Source: Candidatus Atribacteria bacterium
GTDB lineage: Bacteria; Atribacterota; Phoenicimicrobiia; Phoenicimicrobiales; Stramentimicrobiaceae
Direction of reading: 5' to 3'
NCBI GenBank assembly: GCA_018402425.1
Contig: JAGYIZ010000017.1
Location: 1 to 41,651 of the forward strand
DNA: 41,651 nucleotides
Part shown: positions 25,900 through 34,277 of the stretch, piece by piece
Numbering within the stretch: the first letter of the stretch is position 1
Layout of the letters: the number at the start of each line of letters is the position of its first letter
Made by a program: the position numbers and the translations under genes
Notes under the pieces: model-generated
What the model saw: the letters and a program-made list of their open reading frames with translations, nothing else
What the model was told of the DNA's origin: nothing
Database searches by the model: none

Positions 25900-25990
25900 G
25901 AGGTATGTTTGATTGACAGTACTTTTTAGCAAGAAAATAGAGAGTCATGGTAATATGACTAAGTAATTTTTAAATAAAGGAGAAGTAAAA

Positions 25991-26305
25991 ATGGATAAAA
26001 AAAACCAGGAAAATAATGAAAAGCAAGAAAATGTAAATAATAATGAGAATCAAAAATTATATCCACACCAGTTGCCATTATCAACATTGTTTACTTGGTT
26101 TATTGGTATTCTTAATGGTAAAGCATGGGAATATTTGGGTTTGATGATGAATCCTGAAACAAAAGAAGTGAATCAGGATTTGGGAAAGGCCAGAATTTCC
26201 ATCGATAGTATCGAATTTTTATTTGAAAAGATAAAGGATGAGCTTGGAGGAGAAGAAAAAGTACAATTAGAAAATCTTTTAGTATTTGCAGATGAATTAT
26301 GTTGA
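25991..26305 (+). CDS. DUF1844 family protein, C-terminus altered by a frameshift
   Basis: This short, charged protein of 104 residues matches DUF1844: LPLSTLFTWFIGILNGKAWEYLGL, then the family core MNPETKEVNQDLGKARISID and a C-terminal helix. The frame ends at 26305 after ADELC, but the next frame directly continues the expected family ending as YLQMNYVEKSKENKDDKSK to 26342. A one-base shift near 26283 would restore it, giving about 116 residues. ATG 25991 has AAAGGAG upstream. Function unknown. The shift marks the left edge of a stretch in which the next two genes are also frameshifted. Confidence 0.8.
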   Translation: MDKKNQENNEKQENVNNNENQKLYPHQLPLSTLFTWFIGILNGKAWEYLGLMMNPETKEVNQDLGKARISIDSIEFLFEKIKDELGGEEKVQLENLLVFADELC

Positions 26306-26380
26306 GAAAAGCAAAGAAAATAAAGATGATAAGTCTAAATAGTTAAGATATTGAAAGATAGATGGGAAAGAGGTGCAGGT

Positions 26381-27060
26381 ATGACTAGAGCAAGTTAAAT
26401 ACAATTGATTTACAATGTGGTATTTATTATTTTTATTTGTTTCATTTGTATTTATTTGTCATGGCACAAGATATCAGTCTTTGCTCAAAAAGATATCATG
26501 GCACAGGTGATTATCAAAAGCAGAGGAGAATTATCAAAAGTCTATCGATTAGATAAAATGTGAAAGATACTCATTATTGGTTAGGAAAAGTGTATCATTG
26601 GACAATATGATAAAATACAATGGATTGAAGTTTAAATTAATCCCAGAAATCCCTTATGCATTTAGATGTGTGGACAATGCAGTGCTGATGATTATTTTGT
26701 AAGAGCAAAATGCTTGGGTTGCAGATGAAGTATTTATAAATAAGGATAATATAGCAATCTGATCTTGCTTCAGGTTATACCATATTTTAAAAAGGCAATT
26801 GAGTTAAAGAAGATACTTATACTTATTATTAGCAGAAGTTTATCATGCTCTATCCAAGAAAAGCTGGCTATACTTCATGACTATCAGTATAGTTTTGAAA
26901 AAAACAGATAAAAAGTATGAAAAGAACAACCCTAATACTTTCAGAGACCGCCTGAATACCTGGTATTCATATCAAATTAACACTTATTTTTCAATCATTA
27001 GGTTTAAATGAAAGAAAAAGAAAACCTGTTGCTAAAAGAAAAATGCGAATAAAAGAAAAG
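26381..27060 (+). pseudogene. Decayed secreted TPR-repeat protein
   Basis: Fragments of a TPR protein are readable in all three frames with many stops. An AGAGGTGCAGGT site and ATG 26381 lead into a hydrophobic signal-like run ending near SVFAQKD (26470-26490). TPR pieces follow: DTHYWLGKVYHWT (26566-26604), QYDKIQWIE from 26603 in another frame, NPRNP with YAFRC after a shift (about 26640-26675), PYFKKAIELK near 26780, and LLAEVYHALSKK near 26825. At least five frameshifts are needed to join them. The right end is uncertain. The repeats resemble the large TPR gene at 10.3-13.8 kb in type, not in close sequence. Confidence 0.65.
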
Positions 27061-27340
27061 CCCTATGAAGAGGTTTAAGCAAGCAAGGATATAATGTTTA
27101 GTTACGGACAAGATTGAAGTATAAAACAAAATGAAGAAGATGTGATTGGGGCTTGTGGAAATATGTTGAGAAGAAAAATATTTAAGTTGTGAATAAGGAG
27201 TAGTGGGTGAAAGAGACAGCCTATGATCAACATCCACAGAAGAATCTATGATAGAAGATGTTATTGAAAGGAAATTGTGGATGATGAAGATGCATTATAG
27301 AGATAAAAAAGAAAATGAGCAAAATAAGAATAATGTTCAG

Positions 27341-27917
27341 ATGAAAAACATAGATTGGGGTTTTTGACCCAATCCATATAGGTCATTTGTTTACAGCTGA
27401 GGAAGCTAGAATTAAATATTATTTGGATAAATATATTTGTGCCCAATCTTAACCCCACATAAAAAGAAATGGCCAGGTAACAGATATTAAACATGGAGAA
27501 GATGTCTTATTTGGCAACTGATAATAATCCTTATTTTAGTAAAGTGATGGTAACAGGGCCTTCGTATACCATTGACACCATAAGTTCCGTATATTTATGG
27601 CTGGGATACTGGGGATATTTTATTACAGGCTGATGCTTTTCTGGAAATCGAAACATGGTATAAGGAAGAATTATTAAAAATGTGTGTCAGTTTGTAGCGC
27701 TACAAGGCCTGGTTATGACCTAAACAAATTACATCAGAATTTTAAAGAAGTATTAAAGATTATGGAAATACCATTATTAGCCATATCATCTACTGACATA
27801 AGAAATAGGATTAGGACTGGTTTGAGTATTAGATATATTGTTTTAGAAGAAGTAAGGGAGTACATTTACAAACATAAATTGTATTCCTTGAAAAGGCTGG
27901 AGAATATTGGGAAGTAA
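27341..27917 (+). pseudogene. nadD: Decayed nicotinate-nucleotide adenylyltransferase
   Basis: NadD (NaMN adenylyltransferase, NAD biosynthesis) is recognisable in pieces: FDPIHIGHLFTAEEARIKYYLDK from about 27364, FVPNLTPPHKKKWPGN after a shift (about 27430-27480), GPSYTIDTI (about 27559-27585), then ADAFLEIETWYKEELLK (about 27632-27680). The last 70 codons are open from 27684 and keep RPGYDLNKL and the ISSTDIRNRI motif. The nucleotide-binding GGTFDPIH site is damaged by a small deletion. About five frame changes are needed. Its place before yqeK, LCP and rsfS is the standard nadD position, so this was the native copy. Confidence 0.88.
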
Positions 27918-28521
27918 AACAACTGACTTGATGTCAATAGATTTCAATTATATTTATTCTTATCTAAAGAAAAATATGAGCGAAGAACGTTATAAACATT
28001 CTTGCCAAGTAAGCAAGGTTGCGGAAAATATTGCCAGACATTATGGAATTTCTACTGATAAAGCAAAGGTCTTAGGATTAATTCATGATTGCGCAAAAGA
28101 TTATTCTATAATCGAATTAAGAGGTTTAATTAAAAAATATAATATTAAAATTAGCGAAATTGAAAAAAATATACCAGGTTTGTGGCATGCCTATGTGGGG
28201 GCTGAATTGGCACGGGATATTTTTAATATTAGAGATCAAGAAATGTTAGATGCAATAAGGTATCATAGTACTGCTTCTAGAAAAATAGGTCTTCTAGGTA
28301 AAATTATCTATATTTCCGATAAAATTGAACCGGATAGAAAAACAGAACAACTGAATAAGGTAAGAAAATTAGTATGGCAAGATATTGACTTGGCAATGTT
28401 AGAATTACTTAATCAAGGAATAAAAAGCCTGATTTACAGGAATTTAATTATACATCCTGAAACTTTACATACCAGAAATAATATTATATACGAAAAAAAG
28501 GAAAGTTTGGTTAATGAGTAG
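27907..28521 (+). CDS. yqeK: HD-domain hydrolase YqeK (diadenosine tetraphosphatase family)
   Basis: This 204-residue HD-superfamily phosphohydrolase contains YKHSCQVSKVAENIARHYG with the first His, the HD pair in GLIHDCAKDY, and later HAYVGAELA and IRYHSTA. YqeK family members hydrolyse Ap4A symmetrically. The frame opens at TTG 27907, overlapping the end of nadD; ATG 27931 (196 residues) is an equally plausible start, since neither has a strong ribosome-binding site. The stop overlaps the next gene (ATGAGTAG). It is intact, although the gene directly upstream is decayed. Confidence 0.9.
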   Translation: MGSKTTDLMSIDFNYIYSYLKKNMSEERYKHSCQVSKVAENIARHYGISTDKAKVLGLIHDCAKDYSIIELRGLIKKYNIKISEIEKNIPGLWHAYVGAELARDIFNIRDQEMLDAIRYHSTASRKIGLLGKIIYISDKIEPDRKTEQLNKVRKLVWQDIDLAMLELLNQGIKSLIYRNLIIHPETLHTRNNIIYEKKESLVNE

Positions 28522-29674
28522 GGCGGAAAGACAAAATAAAATTCAGAAAAAAGGTAGAAAAAAATATTTACAGATTACAATATTTGTTTTATTGTTAGTT
28601 GTGTGTTTTGCATTTTTATATTTCTTTAATATTTTTCCTTTTGGTTCAGATATCTTGGCTCATGATAGATTAAATGTACTAGTTGTAGGAACTGATAGTG
28701 TAGAAAGTAAAGGGAGAGCTGATACAATATTTGTATTAAGTCTATCGCCTAAGACCAAGGACACTATACTATTTTCCATCCCGAGAGATACAAGAGTAAT
28801 GATCCCTGGTAAAGGAATGGATAAAATTAACCATGCTTTTGCTTATGGAGGCATTGAATTATTAGAAGAAACCATCGAAAATCTTATGGGATTACCTATT
28901 CATTATTATGGAGTAATGGATTTTGAAGGATTTCAATATATAATTGATGCTTTGGGCGGTATCAGTATCAATGTGGAAAAAGACATGTACTATGTTGACC
29001 AAGCAGGGTCGTTAAAGATTAATTTACATAGTGGACAACAAATATTAGACGGGGAAAAAGCGTTGGATTATGTAAGGTTTAGATTTGATCCATTAGGTGA
29101 TTTGGGGAGGATACAGAGACAGCAAAAATTAGTAAATGCAGTTATCAATAAACTCATGAACATTGATAGTATGATAAAAATTCCAAATATTGTCACCAGC
29201 TTAACAGAATATATAAAAACTAATATGAGTCCAAATGAAATAATTTCTTTGGCCAAATTAATGAAGGATATTGACAGGGACAAAATATGGGTTGAGACAA
29301 TACAGGGAGAACCTCAATATATTGATCGGGTAAGCTATCTTGTAGTTGATGCACAGGAAGTCGAGAGACGGGTACAATATTTAATCGAAAATAAACATAG
29401 AGGACTTAATATTGAAGTGTTGAATGGAAACCAAATTCCCGGCATGGCTCATCATGTAGCAAGCAAATTGAAAGAATTGGGATTTAATGTTGTCAATGTT
29501 GATAATGCTGATCGTTTTGATTATCAGAAAACACTATTGATTATATATTCCAAAGAAATAAAGTTAGATGAATATATAAAGCAATATTTTGGTGAAGTGG
29601 AAGTTATCAGGAGAGAGCGACCACAAAACGAGATGGATATGACTATAATAATAGGTAAAAATATGCTATACTAA
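28514..29674 (+). CDS. LytR-CpsA-Psr family protein with LytR_C domain
   Basis: This 386-residue membrane-anchored protein has a basic N-terminus, one helix (about 20-40) and an extracytoplasmic LCP domain (about 52-210) with LNVLVVGTD, SIPRDTRV, KINHAFAYGG and VRFRFDPLGDLGRIQRQQ. LCP enzymes transfer glycopolymers to peptidoglycan or related acceptors. The last 90 residues (from about IEVLNGNQIPGMAHHVASKL) form a LytR_C domain. It overlaps yqeK by 8 nt and precedes a perfect palindrome and rsfS. The order nadD-yqeK-LCP-rsfS is the usual Firmicutes-type arrangement. Acceptor polymer unknown. Confidence 0.93.
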   Translation: MSRAERQNKIQKKGRKKYLQITIFVLLLVVCFAFLYFFNIFPFGSDILAHDRLNVLVVGTDSVESKGRADTIFVLSLSPKTKDTILFSIPRDTRVMIPGKGMDKINHAFAYGGIELLEETIENLMGLPIHYYGVMDFEGFQYIIDALGGISINVEKDMYYVDQAGSLKINLHSGQQILDGEKALDYVRFRFDPLGDLGRIQRQQKLVNAVINKLMNIDSMIKIPNIVTSLTEYIKTNMSPNEIISLAKLMKDIDRDKIWVETIQGEPQYIDRVSYLVVDAQEVERRVQYLIENKHRGLNIEVLNGNQIPGMAHHVASKLKELGFNVVNVDNADRFDYQKTLLIIYSKEIKLDEYIKQYFGEVEVIRRERPQNEMDMTIIIGKNMLY

Positions 29675-29692
29675 ATCAGACTAATTTCTAAG

Positions 29693-29743
29693 TTTTATTT
29701 AACCATTACCACCTTTAAAGAAGGTGGTAATGGTTAAATAAAA
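29693..29743. repeat. Perfect 23-bp palindrome, AACCAT/ATGGTT family, copy B
   Basis: Left arm 29693-29715 and right arm 29721-29743 are exact reverse complements over 23 bases, with the loop TAAAG. Each arm holds TTTAACCATTACCACC or its complement. It lies between the LCP gene and rsfS. The 3' flank is A-rich and not T-rich, so an intrinsic terminator for the LCP gene is not the obvious reading. Copies A (13795) and C (33304) share the outer or inner parts of its arms. Confidence 0.9.
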
Positions 29744-29835
29744 ATAATTAAAATAGGGGAAAGTATTTCAGATGATATTTACCCATGAAGATTAAGTTTA
29801 AATGATATTTAGAATTTATAGAAGGAGCGGTATGT

Positions 29836-30183
29836 TTGAATAATAATACAAAAGATATCTCAATCTTTTTTGCCAAAGAATTAGACGAGAAAAAAGCTAA
29901 AGATACTATTATTTTGGATATCAAAAAGATTTCATTTATTGCTGATTATTTTATAATTTCCACTGCACAATCTCCTACCCATCTCAAAGCACTTTCTAAA
30001 AATATTATTGAAAAATTAAAAGAAAAAAATATAAACAGAAATATAAAATGCGAAGGGAATCCCCAAACAGGATGGGTATTACTTGATTGTGGTGATATTG
30101 TGATTCATTTATTCTCTGGAGAAAAAAGAGATTTTTATCATTTGGAATATATTTGGCAAGAAGCAAAAAAAGTTTCATTTTAA
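29836..30183 (+). CDS. rsfS: Ribosomal silencing factor RsfS
   Basis: This 115-residue RsfS/Iojap protein binds L14 and blocks subunit joining under starvation. It shows DYFIISTAQSPTHLKALSKNI, EGNPQTGWVLLDCGDIVIHLF and the RDFYHLEYIW ending, all family-typical. The start is TTG 29836: GAAGGAG lies 8 nt upstream and the only nearby ATG (29832) stops after three codons. It closes the yqeK-LCP-rsfS group. Confidence 0.95.
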   Translation: MNNNTKDISIFFAKELDEKKAKDTIILDIKKISFIADYFIISTAQSPTHLKALSKNIIEKLKEKNINRNIKCEGNPQTGWVLLDCGDIVIHLFSGEKRDFYHLEYIWQEAKKVSF

Positions 30184-30253
30184 TTTTTTATAGTATGAAT
30201 ATAAAATTGATAAAAAATGGTTTGAACCATAAAAATTATGGAGGGAATAAGTT

Positions 30254-30655
30254 ATGAATGTTGTTAGTAGAAAATCTGGTCAATGGTTTTTTGGATTAAT
30301 TATTCTCATTATTGGTATTATATTTTTACTGGAAAATATATTTGGAATTGAGATATGGGAAAGTACATGGCTTTTTCGGCCTATTATCTTTATCCTGTGG
30401 GGATTAGTTGAATTGCTTCAAAAAAAATCTATCTTTTTTGGTATTATCTTGCTGGTAATTGGGGTAATTTTTCTGGCAAAAAATTTTGAACTTTACCAAA
30501 TATCTGAATCAGTATGGAAATTCTGGCCTGTTATTATTATTGCTATTGGGGTTGACCAACTCTTTAGAGGGCAAAATGCAATTCCAGCAAATAGAAGTGC
30601 AAAAATTAAAAAAGGAAGGAAAGAAGTGGTTACTCAGGAGGATGAGATTATCTAA
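30254..30655 (+). CDS. Small membrane protein with LiaI/DUF5668-type segments
   Basis: This 133-residue protein has four short hydrophobic segments arranged as two similar pairs: FGLIILIIGIIFLLENIF and GIILLVIGVIFLAKNF, each followed by a W-containing segment with FRPIIFILWGL or FWPVIIIAIGV. Such paired IGxIFLxxN units are typical of DUF5668/LiaF-like transmembrane regions. The last 25 residues are charged and cytoplasmic. ATG 30254 has TGGAGGG upstream. Function unknown; related proteins take part in envelope-stress sensing, which cannot be shown here. Confidence 0.75.
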   Translation: MNVVSRKSGQWFFGLIILIIGIIFLLENIFGIEIWESTWLFRPIIFILWGLVELLQKKSIFFGIILLVIGVIFLAKNFELYQISESVWKFWPVIIIAIGVDQLFRGQNAIPANRSAKIKKGRKEVVTQEDEII

Positions 30656-30684
30656 TTGATTTAACCATTAATTTGCGGAATAGT

Positions 30685-31368
30685 ATGATTGGAACAATTG
30701 TGAACAGCCTGGCTATTGTTTTTGGTTGTATTATAGGATTGATCTTGAAAGATCATTTTCCTAAAAGAGTTAGTGTTATTCTTTTTCAGGGTATAGGGTT
30801 AACTACTTTGATGATAGGAATCCAGATGGCAATACAGGGGACTGAAGTTTTATTGATTATTCTATCAATGGTTATTGGTGGGATGATCGGAGAAATAATA
30901 GATATTGAGAAGAGACTAGACCATCTAGGTAACAGAATTAAAAAACTTTTCAATAAACAGGAAGGAAAAGAGAGATTTACAGAAGGTTTTATTGCTGCTA
31001 GTTTGCTTTATTGCGTGGGTTCTATGGCAGTGATGGGAGCTATCGAGGAGGGCATAAATGGTAATCCGGATATTTTATTAGCAAAATCTGCCTTGGATGG
31101 TATTTCATCAATTATTTTTAGTTCATCATTGGGTGTTGGGGTTTTATTTTCTGCTATCCCGGTTTTCTTATATCAAGGGACTATTACCCAAATCGCACAC
31201 TTAGCTAAAAACTTGATTACTAATGATATGATAAATGAAATGACTGCTGTAGGTGGTATATTGATTATCGGACTAGCCTTGGGAATACTGGAGATAAAAA
31301 AAATAAAAGTGGCAAATTTATTACCATCCTTATTGATTATTCTTATTTTTACAGCGATAAGGATTTAG
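30685..31368 (+). CDS. DUF554 family membrane protein
   Basis: This 227-residue polytopic membrane protein begins IGTIVNSLAIVFGCIIGLILK and contains GIGLTTLMIGIQMAIQG, FIAASLLYCVGSMAVMGAIEEG and KSALDGISSIIFSSSLG, all hallmarks of DUF554 (YdfK/YqgA type). The frame starts at TTG 30673, but ATG 30685 gives the usual family N-terminus. No strong ribosome-binding site is visible. It lies between the small membrane protein and pgk. Its biochemical role is not established. Confidence 0.88.
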   Translation: MIGTIVNSLAIVFGCIIGLILKDHFPKRVSVILFQGIGLTTLMIGIQMAIQGTEVLLIILSMVIGGMIGEIIDIEKRLDHLGNRIKKLFNKQEGKERFTEGFIAASLLYCVGSMAVMGAIEEGINGNPDILLAKSALDGISSIIFSSSLGVGVLFSAIPVFLYQGTITQIAHLAKNLITNDMINEMTAVGGILIIGLALGILEIKKIKVANLLPSLLIILIFTAIRI

Positions 31369-31472
31369 CCTGTAACATTTATATCATTATCATTGAAAAA
31401 TATATGTAATTAAAAAAGCACAATATAAAAAATAAATTAAAAACAAAGAAATATTATGAAGGAGAAACAGAA

Positions 31473-32681
31473 ATGGCAAAATATGAAACATTGTCCTGCT
31501 TGAGAGATATAAGGGCTAAAGAACTTGAAAACAAGAAAGTTTTGGTTAGAGTCGATTTCAATGTTCCACTAGATGATAATTTACAAGTAAGGGATGATAC
31601 CAGAATTGTTGCGGCACTAGATACAATAAAATACCTATTATCTTCGAATTGTACCATAATCCTTATGAGCCATTTAGGAAGACCAAAAGGGGAAATAGTT
31701 GACAAGCTGAGGTTAGATCCTGTTGCAAGATATTTAGAAAAATTATTACAGATAAAGATAACAAAACTCAACGATTGCGTAGGAGAGGCAGTAGAAAAGA
31801 CTGTATCGGAATCTAAGCCCGGAGAGGTTATCTTATTAGAAAATTTACGATTTCATGAAGAAGAAGAAAAAAATAATATTGATTTTGCAAAAAAAATTGC
31901 TGCATTAGCAGATATTTATATAAATGATGCATTTGGAGCAGCCCATAGGGCACATGCATCTACGGCTGGGGTTACTGAATATTTACCATCATATGCCGGT
32001 TTGCTAATTGAAAAAGAAGTAAATTCTCTTGATAAATTGCTTCTAGATCCTGAAAAACCATTTATATCCATAATTGGAGGTGCAAAGGTATCAGGGAAAA
32101 TAGAAGTATTAGAAAAGTTAGTAAAAATTTGTGATGTATTATTGATTGGTGGAGGAATGGCTTATACTTTTTTAGCAGCAAAGGGATATGAGGTAGGCAA
32201 GTCAATTTTAGAAAAAGATTATATTGAATATGTAAAAAAGATAAACAATGAAGCTGAAGCGAAAAACAAAGAAGTTGTAATACCAGTGGATTCTCTTGTA
32301 GCCAAAGAATTTAAAGAAGACGCTGAGAGTTTTAATGTACCTGTTGAACAAATTGAACCAGACATGATAGGGATGGATATTGGAGAAAATACTATTAACT
32401 TGTTTAAAGAAAAAATATCTAATGCCAAGACTATTTTTTGGAATGGCCCGTTAGGGGTATTTGAGATGGAAAAATTTTCGCGGGGCACCAACCAAATTGC
32501 CCAAAAAATTGCTGATTTAGGCAATAAAAGTTTCTCCGTTGTAGGGGGAGGAGACTCTATAGCTGCTATTAACAAATTTGGTTTGGCTGATAGAATCTCT
32601 CATATATCTACTGGTGGAGGAGCTTCTTTGGAGTATCTGGGAGGTAAAAAACTTCCTGGTTTGGAAGCACTTAAGAAATAG
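31473..32681 (+). CDS. pgk: Phosphoglycerate kinase
   Basis: This 402-residue glycolytic kinase interconverts 1,3-bisphosphoglycerate and 3-phosphoglycerate with ATP formation. It shows VLVRVDFNVPLD, the substrate site MSHLGRPKG, LLENLRFHEEE, DAFGAAHRAHAST, IIGGAKVSGKI, FWNGPLGVFE and the C-terminal GGGDSIAAI and STGGGASLEYL motifs. The ATG at 31473 has AAGGAGAAAC upstream. The other glycolytic genes that often flank pgk (gap, tpiA) are not in this window. It borders the eroded ctsR region. Confidence 0.97.
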   Translation: MAKYETLSCLRDIRAKELENKKVLVRVDFNVPLDDNLQVRDDTRIVAALDTIKYLLSSNCTIILMSHLGRPKGEIVDKLRLDPVARYLEKLLQIKITKLNDCVGEAVEKTVSESKPGEVILLENLRFHEEEEKNNIDFAKKIAALADIYINDAFGAAHRAHASTAGVTEYLPSYAGLLIEKEVNSLDKLLLDPEKPFISIIGGAKVSGKIEVLEKLVKICDVLLIGGGMAYTFLAAKGYEVGKSILEKDYIEYVKKINNEAEAKNKEVVIPVDSLVAKEFKEDAESFNVPVEQIEPDMIGMDIGENTINLFKEKISNAKTIFWNGPLGVFEMEKFSRGTNQIAQKIADLGNKSFSVVGGGDSIAAINKFGLADRISHISTGGGASLEYLGGKKLPGLEALKK

Positions 32682-33129
32682 CCTTGGAAATCGATTATTC
32701 CGTTCAGGATTAACATATATAGTATTTAGCAAGAAAAAATATTTTACAATTTAAAATATATATATAGGGAAAAAGATGAAAAGATATTAGGGCAGACATT
32801 TTGTCTGCCCAATATCATATATAAGTAAAATAAAAATCATATGTTAATAGCCTTATTATTGAGCCTAATATTTTAATAATACTGCAATAGTTACTCAATT
32901 AATACCTTAAAATCACTCCTAAGCTTTAATTACTTTAATATGGATAATACAGTTAGTATGTTGACAAAAAAAATAATAATTATTTATATAATTTAGATCT
33001 AGGTATATTATTTTAAGGTCAAAAGAAAGAATTGATGACTAACAAAATGTGAACATTGCAGCTTAAAGAGGATAGAAGGTCAAACAGGGCATTCCAAGGA
33101 ATGATTTTGACAACCGGGTTCTGTGAGGA
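32682..33129. other. Gap after pgk: hairpin and promoter, no gene recognised
   Basis: This 450-nt stretch holds a perfect stem GGGCAGAC/GTCTGCCC (32790-32810) that extends to GATATT/AATATC at 32783-32817. It may end pgk transcription, although no T-tract follows. A promoter lies at 32961 with CtsR-type heptads beyond it. The remaining sequence is very AT-rich and I see no coding frame in it. The expected N-terminal half of ctsR should begin near 33040 but cannot be read. Confidence 0.5.
32961..33084 (+). promoter_or_regulatory. Promoter with CtsR-like operator half-sites
   Basis: TTGACA (32961-32966) has TTATAT at a 17-nt spacing (32984-32989) or TATAAT at 20 nt (32987-32992). Downstream, the CtsR heptad GGTCAAA occurs at 33017-33023 and again at 33078-33084. 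The known operator is two GGTCAAA heptads three bases apart; here each is single and its partner does not match, so these look like remnants. This was presumably the promoter of the ctsR-mcsA-mcsB-clpC operon. Confidence 0.5.
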
Positions 33130-33314
33130 GATTTTGATGCGCTCTGCAGTTGTCTCGTCTTGCATAGGATTAATAAATTGATTCTAGAGGAAAAGTGAAC
33201 TCATATTTTAATTGTAACAGAAGAAATGATTTCTACCGCAAAGGCACTGATGAAACATTGAACTTATTAATAGATTTTTAAGATAAATTGATTACAGTTT
33301 TGGATTTTATTTAA
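33130..33314 (+). pseudogene. ctsR: Remnant of ctsR (C-terminal domain)
   Basis: Across shifting frames the segment reads RINKLILEEK (about 33160-33190), TEEMISTAKAL (about 33227-33259), then DETLNLLIDF, DKLITVLDFI and a stop at 33312-33314. This resembles the C-terminal half of CtsR: a helix, an ITEREA-type segment, a VLNI-type strand, a RD-LR helix and an ILKAM-like end. The winged-helix half is not found in the 120 nt available upstream. Location directly before mcsA-mcsB-clpC supports the reading. The similarity is weak and rests partly on position. Confidence 0.5.
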
Positions 33315-33355
33315 CCATAAAAACCACCCTTTGAAGTATAATGGTTAAATAAAAT
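33304..33355. repeat. Palindromic repeat, AACCAT/ATGGTT family, copy C
   Basis: Arms ATTTTATTTAACCAT (33304-33318) and its exact complement (33341-33355) enclose a loop with ACCACCCTTTGAAG, a diverged version of the inner stem of copy B. It overlaps the end of the ctsR remnant, as copy A overlaps the end of the TPR gene. Confidence 0.8.
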
Positions 33356-33742
33356 GGTCTTTTACCCATAAAGAGGTATACATTATACTAACTGAAATAT
33401 TTTACCTGAGGTTCTAAAAGAGAGCAATATTATATAGCTTAATAGTAATGGAATATTAAAAGCATACTATTAAGCTATATATAATTCTAATTAAGACCCA
33501 AATATATACGTAGTTAGATTAAGATTAAGCATATATCCTGGCTCATAAGTATTCCCTAAGATCCAGTAAAGAATCGTTTAGAAGATGGATAAGAGGACAA
33601 GAGAAAAGAGCAGAAGGGAAGGGGAGTTAACAAAAATTAAGTCTCTTTGGACGTTTGTAAAGTCAATTCGTCTTTGCGGCGCCATTGATATCCTGAAGAA
33701 TTGATCGAAAGAATTGACTGGGGAAAGATAGTACTGATATCA
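33356..33742. other. Gap between ctsR remnant and mcsA, unidentified
   Basis: This 390-nt stretch holds the AT-rich palindrome at 33431-33481 and nothing else I recognise. Short open pieces such as PEELIERIDWGKI (33696-33734) read well but match no family known to me. It may be further debris of a gene or inserted sequence. Confidence 0.3.
33431..33481. repeat. AT-rich palindrome with 17-bp arms
   Basis: TATATAGCTTAATAGTA (33431-33447) and its exact complement (33465-33481) flank a 17-nt loop. The sequence is unrelated to the AACCAT family. It lies in the eroded interval and has no T-tract. Confidence 0.85.
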
Positions 33743-34277
33743 ATGTTATGCGAACATGTAAAAAAAATGAAGCAACCGTGACAATTGTGAAGGTTGTGGG
33801 AATGAGTAAAACAGAGCTGAATGTATGCAATGAATGTGCTAATTATCTTTGGGAAATACTGTTCTAATCATTTTCCTTCTCAAAAAAAATATAAATGATA
33901 TTGATTAATTTATTGAATGCATTTTTCCAGATATAGCGGAGAAGAAAATTACAATATTTGAAGTCGACATAAAATGTCCCATGTGGTCAGACATATATAA
34001 TGAATTTATTGAAACAGGAAAATTTGGATGCAGTAAATGCTATGAATTATTTCGTAAGCAGGTAAAACCTCTTTTTAAACCGTTTGCATGGTGGTGGTCA
34101 GCATAAAGGGAAAAATACCGAATGCAGTTAGGAATACGTTTAGAGATGGGGATACACAAAAATAGAGAAAATTAAGAATGAGTTACAAAGAGCAGTGCAA
34201 CGAAAGAAGAGTATGAAAAGCAGCAAAGTTAAGAGATCTCAATTATTGAGGAAGAAAAAGAGTTGGAATTAAAATAA
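33743..34277 (+). pseudogene. mcsA: Decayed mcsA (zinc-finger/UVR protein, McsB activator)
   Basis: McsA is readable in pieces: CEH near the start, then EATVTIVKVVGMSKTELNVCNECAN (33770-33844 approximately), then CPM followed by IETGKFGCSKCYELFRKQVKPLF (about 34009-34080), HGGGQHKGK (about 34087-34113), and IEKIKNELQRAV (about 34159-34194) with a broken UVR motif ([13 protein letters not shown]). At least four frameshifts separate them. The final TAA overlaps the mcsB ATG (TAATG), the remains of translational coupling. The zinc-finger cysteine pairs were evidently present in the ancestor. Confidence 0.85.

Noticed and set aside
29693-29743. Intrinsic terminator of the LCP gene
   Set aside because: The stem is perfect but the downstream flank is A-rich, not T-rich, and related palindromes occur elsewhere; kept as a repeat.
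32682-33129. tRNA or small structured RNA in the gap after pgk
   Set aside because: No cloverleaf, CCA end or known RNA motif could be seen; only one short hairpin and a promoter.
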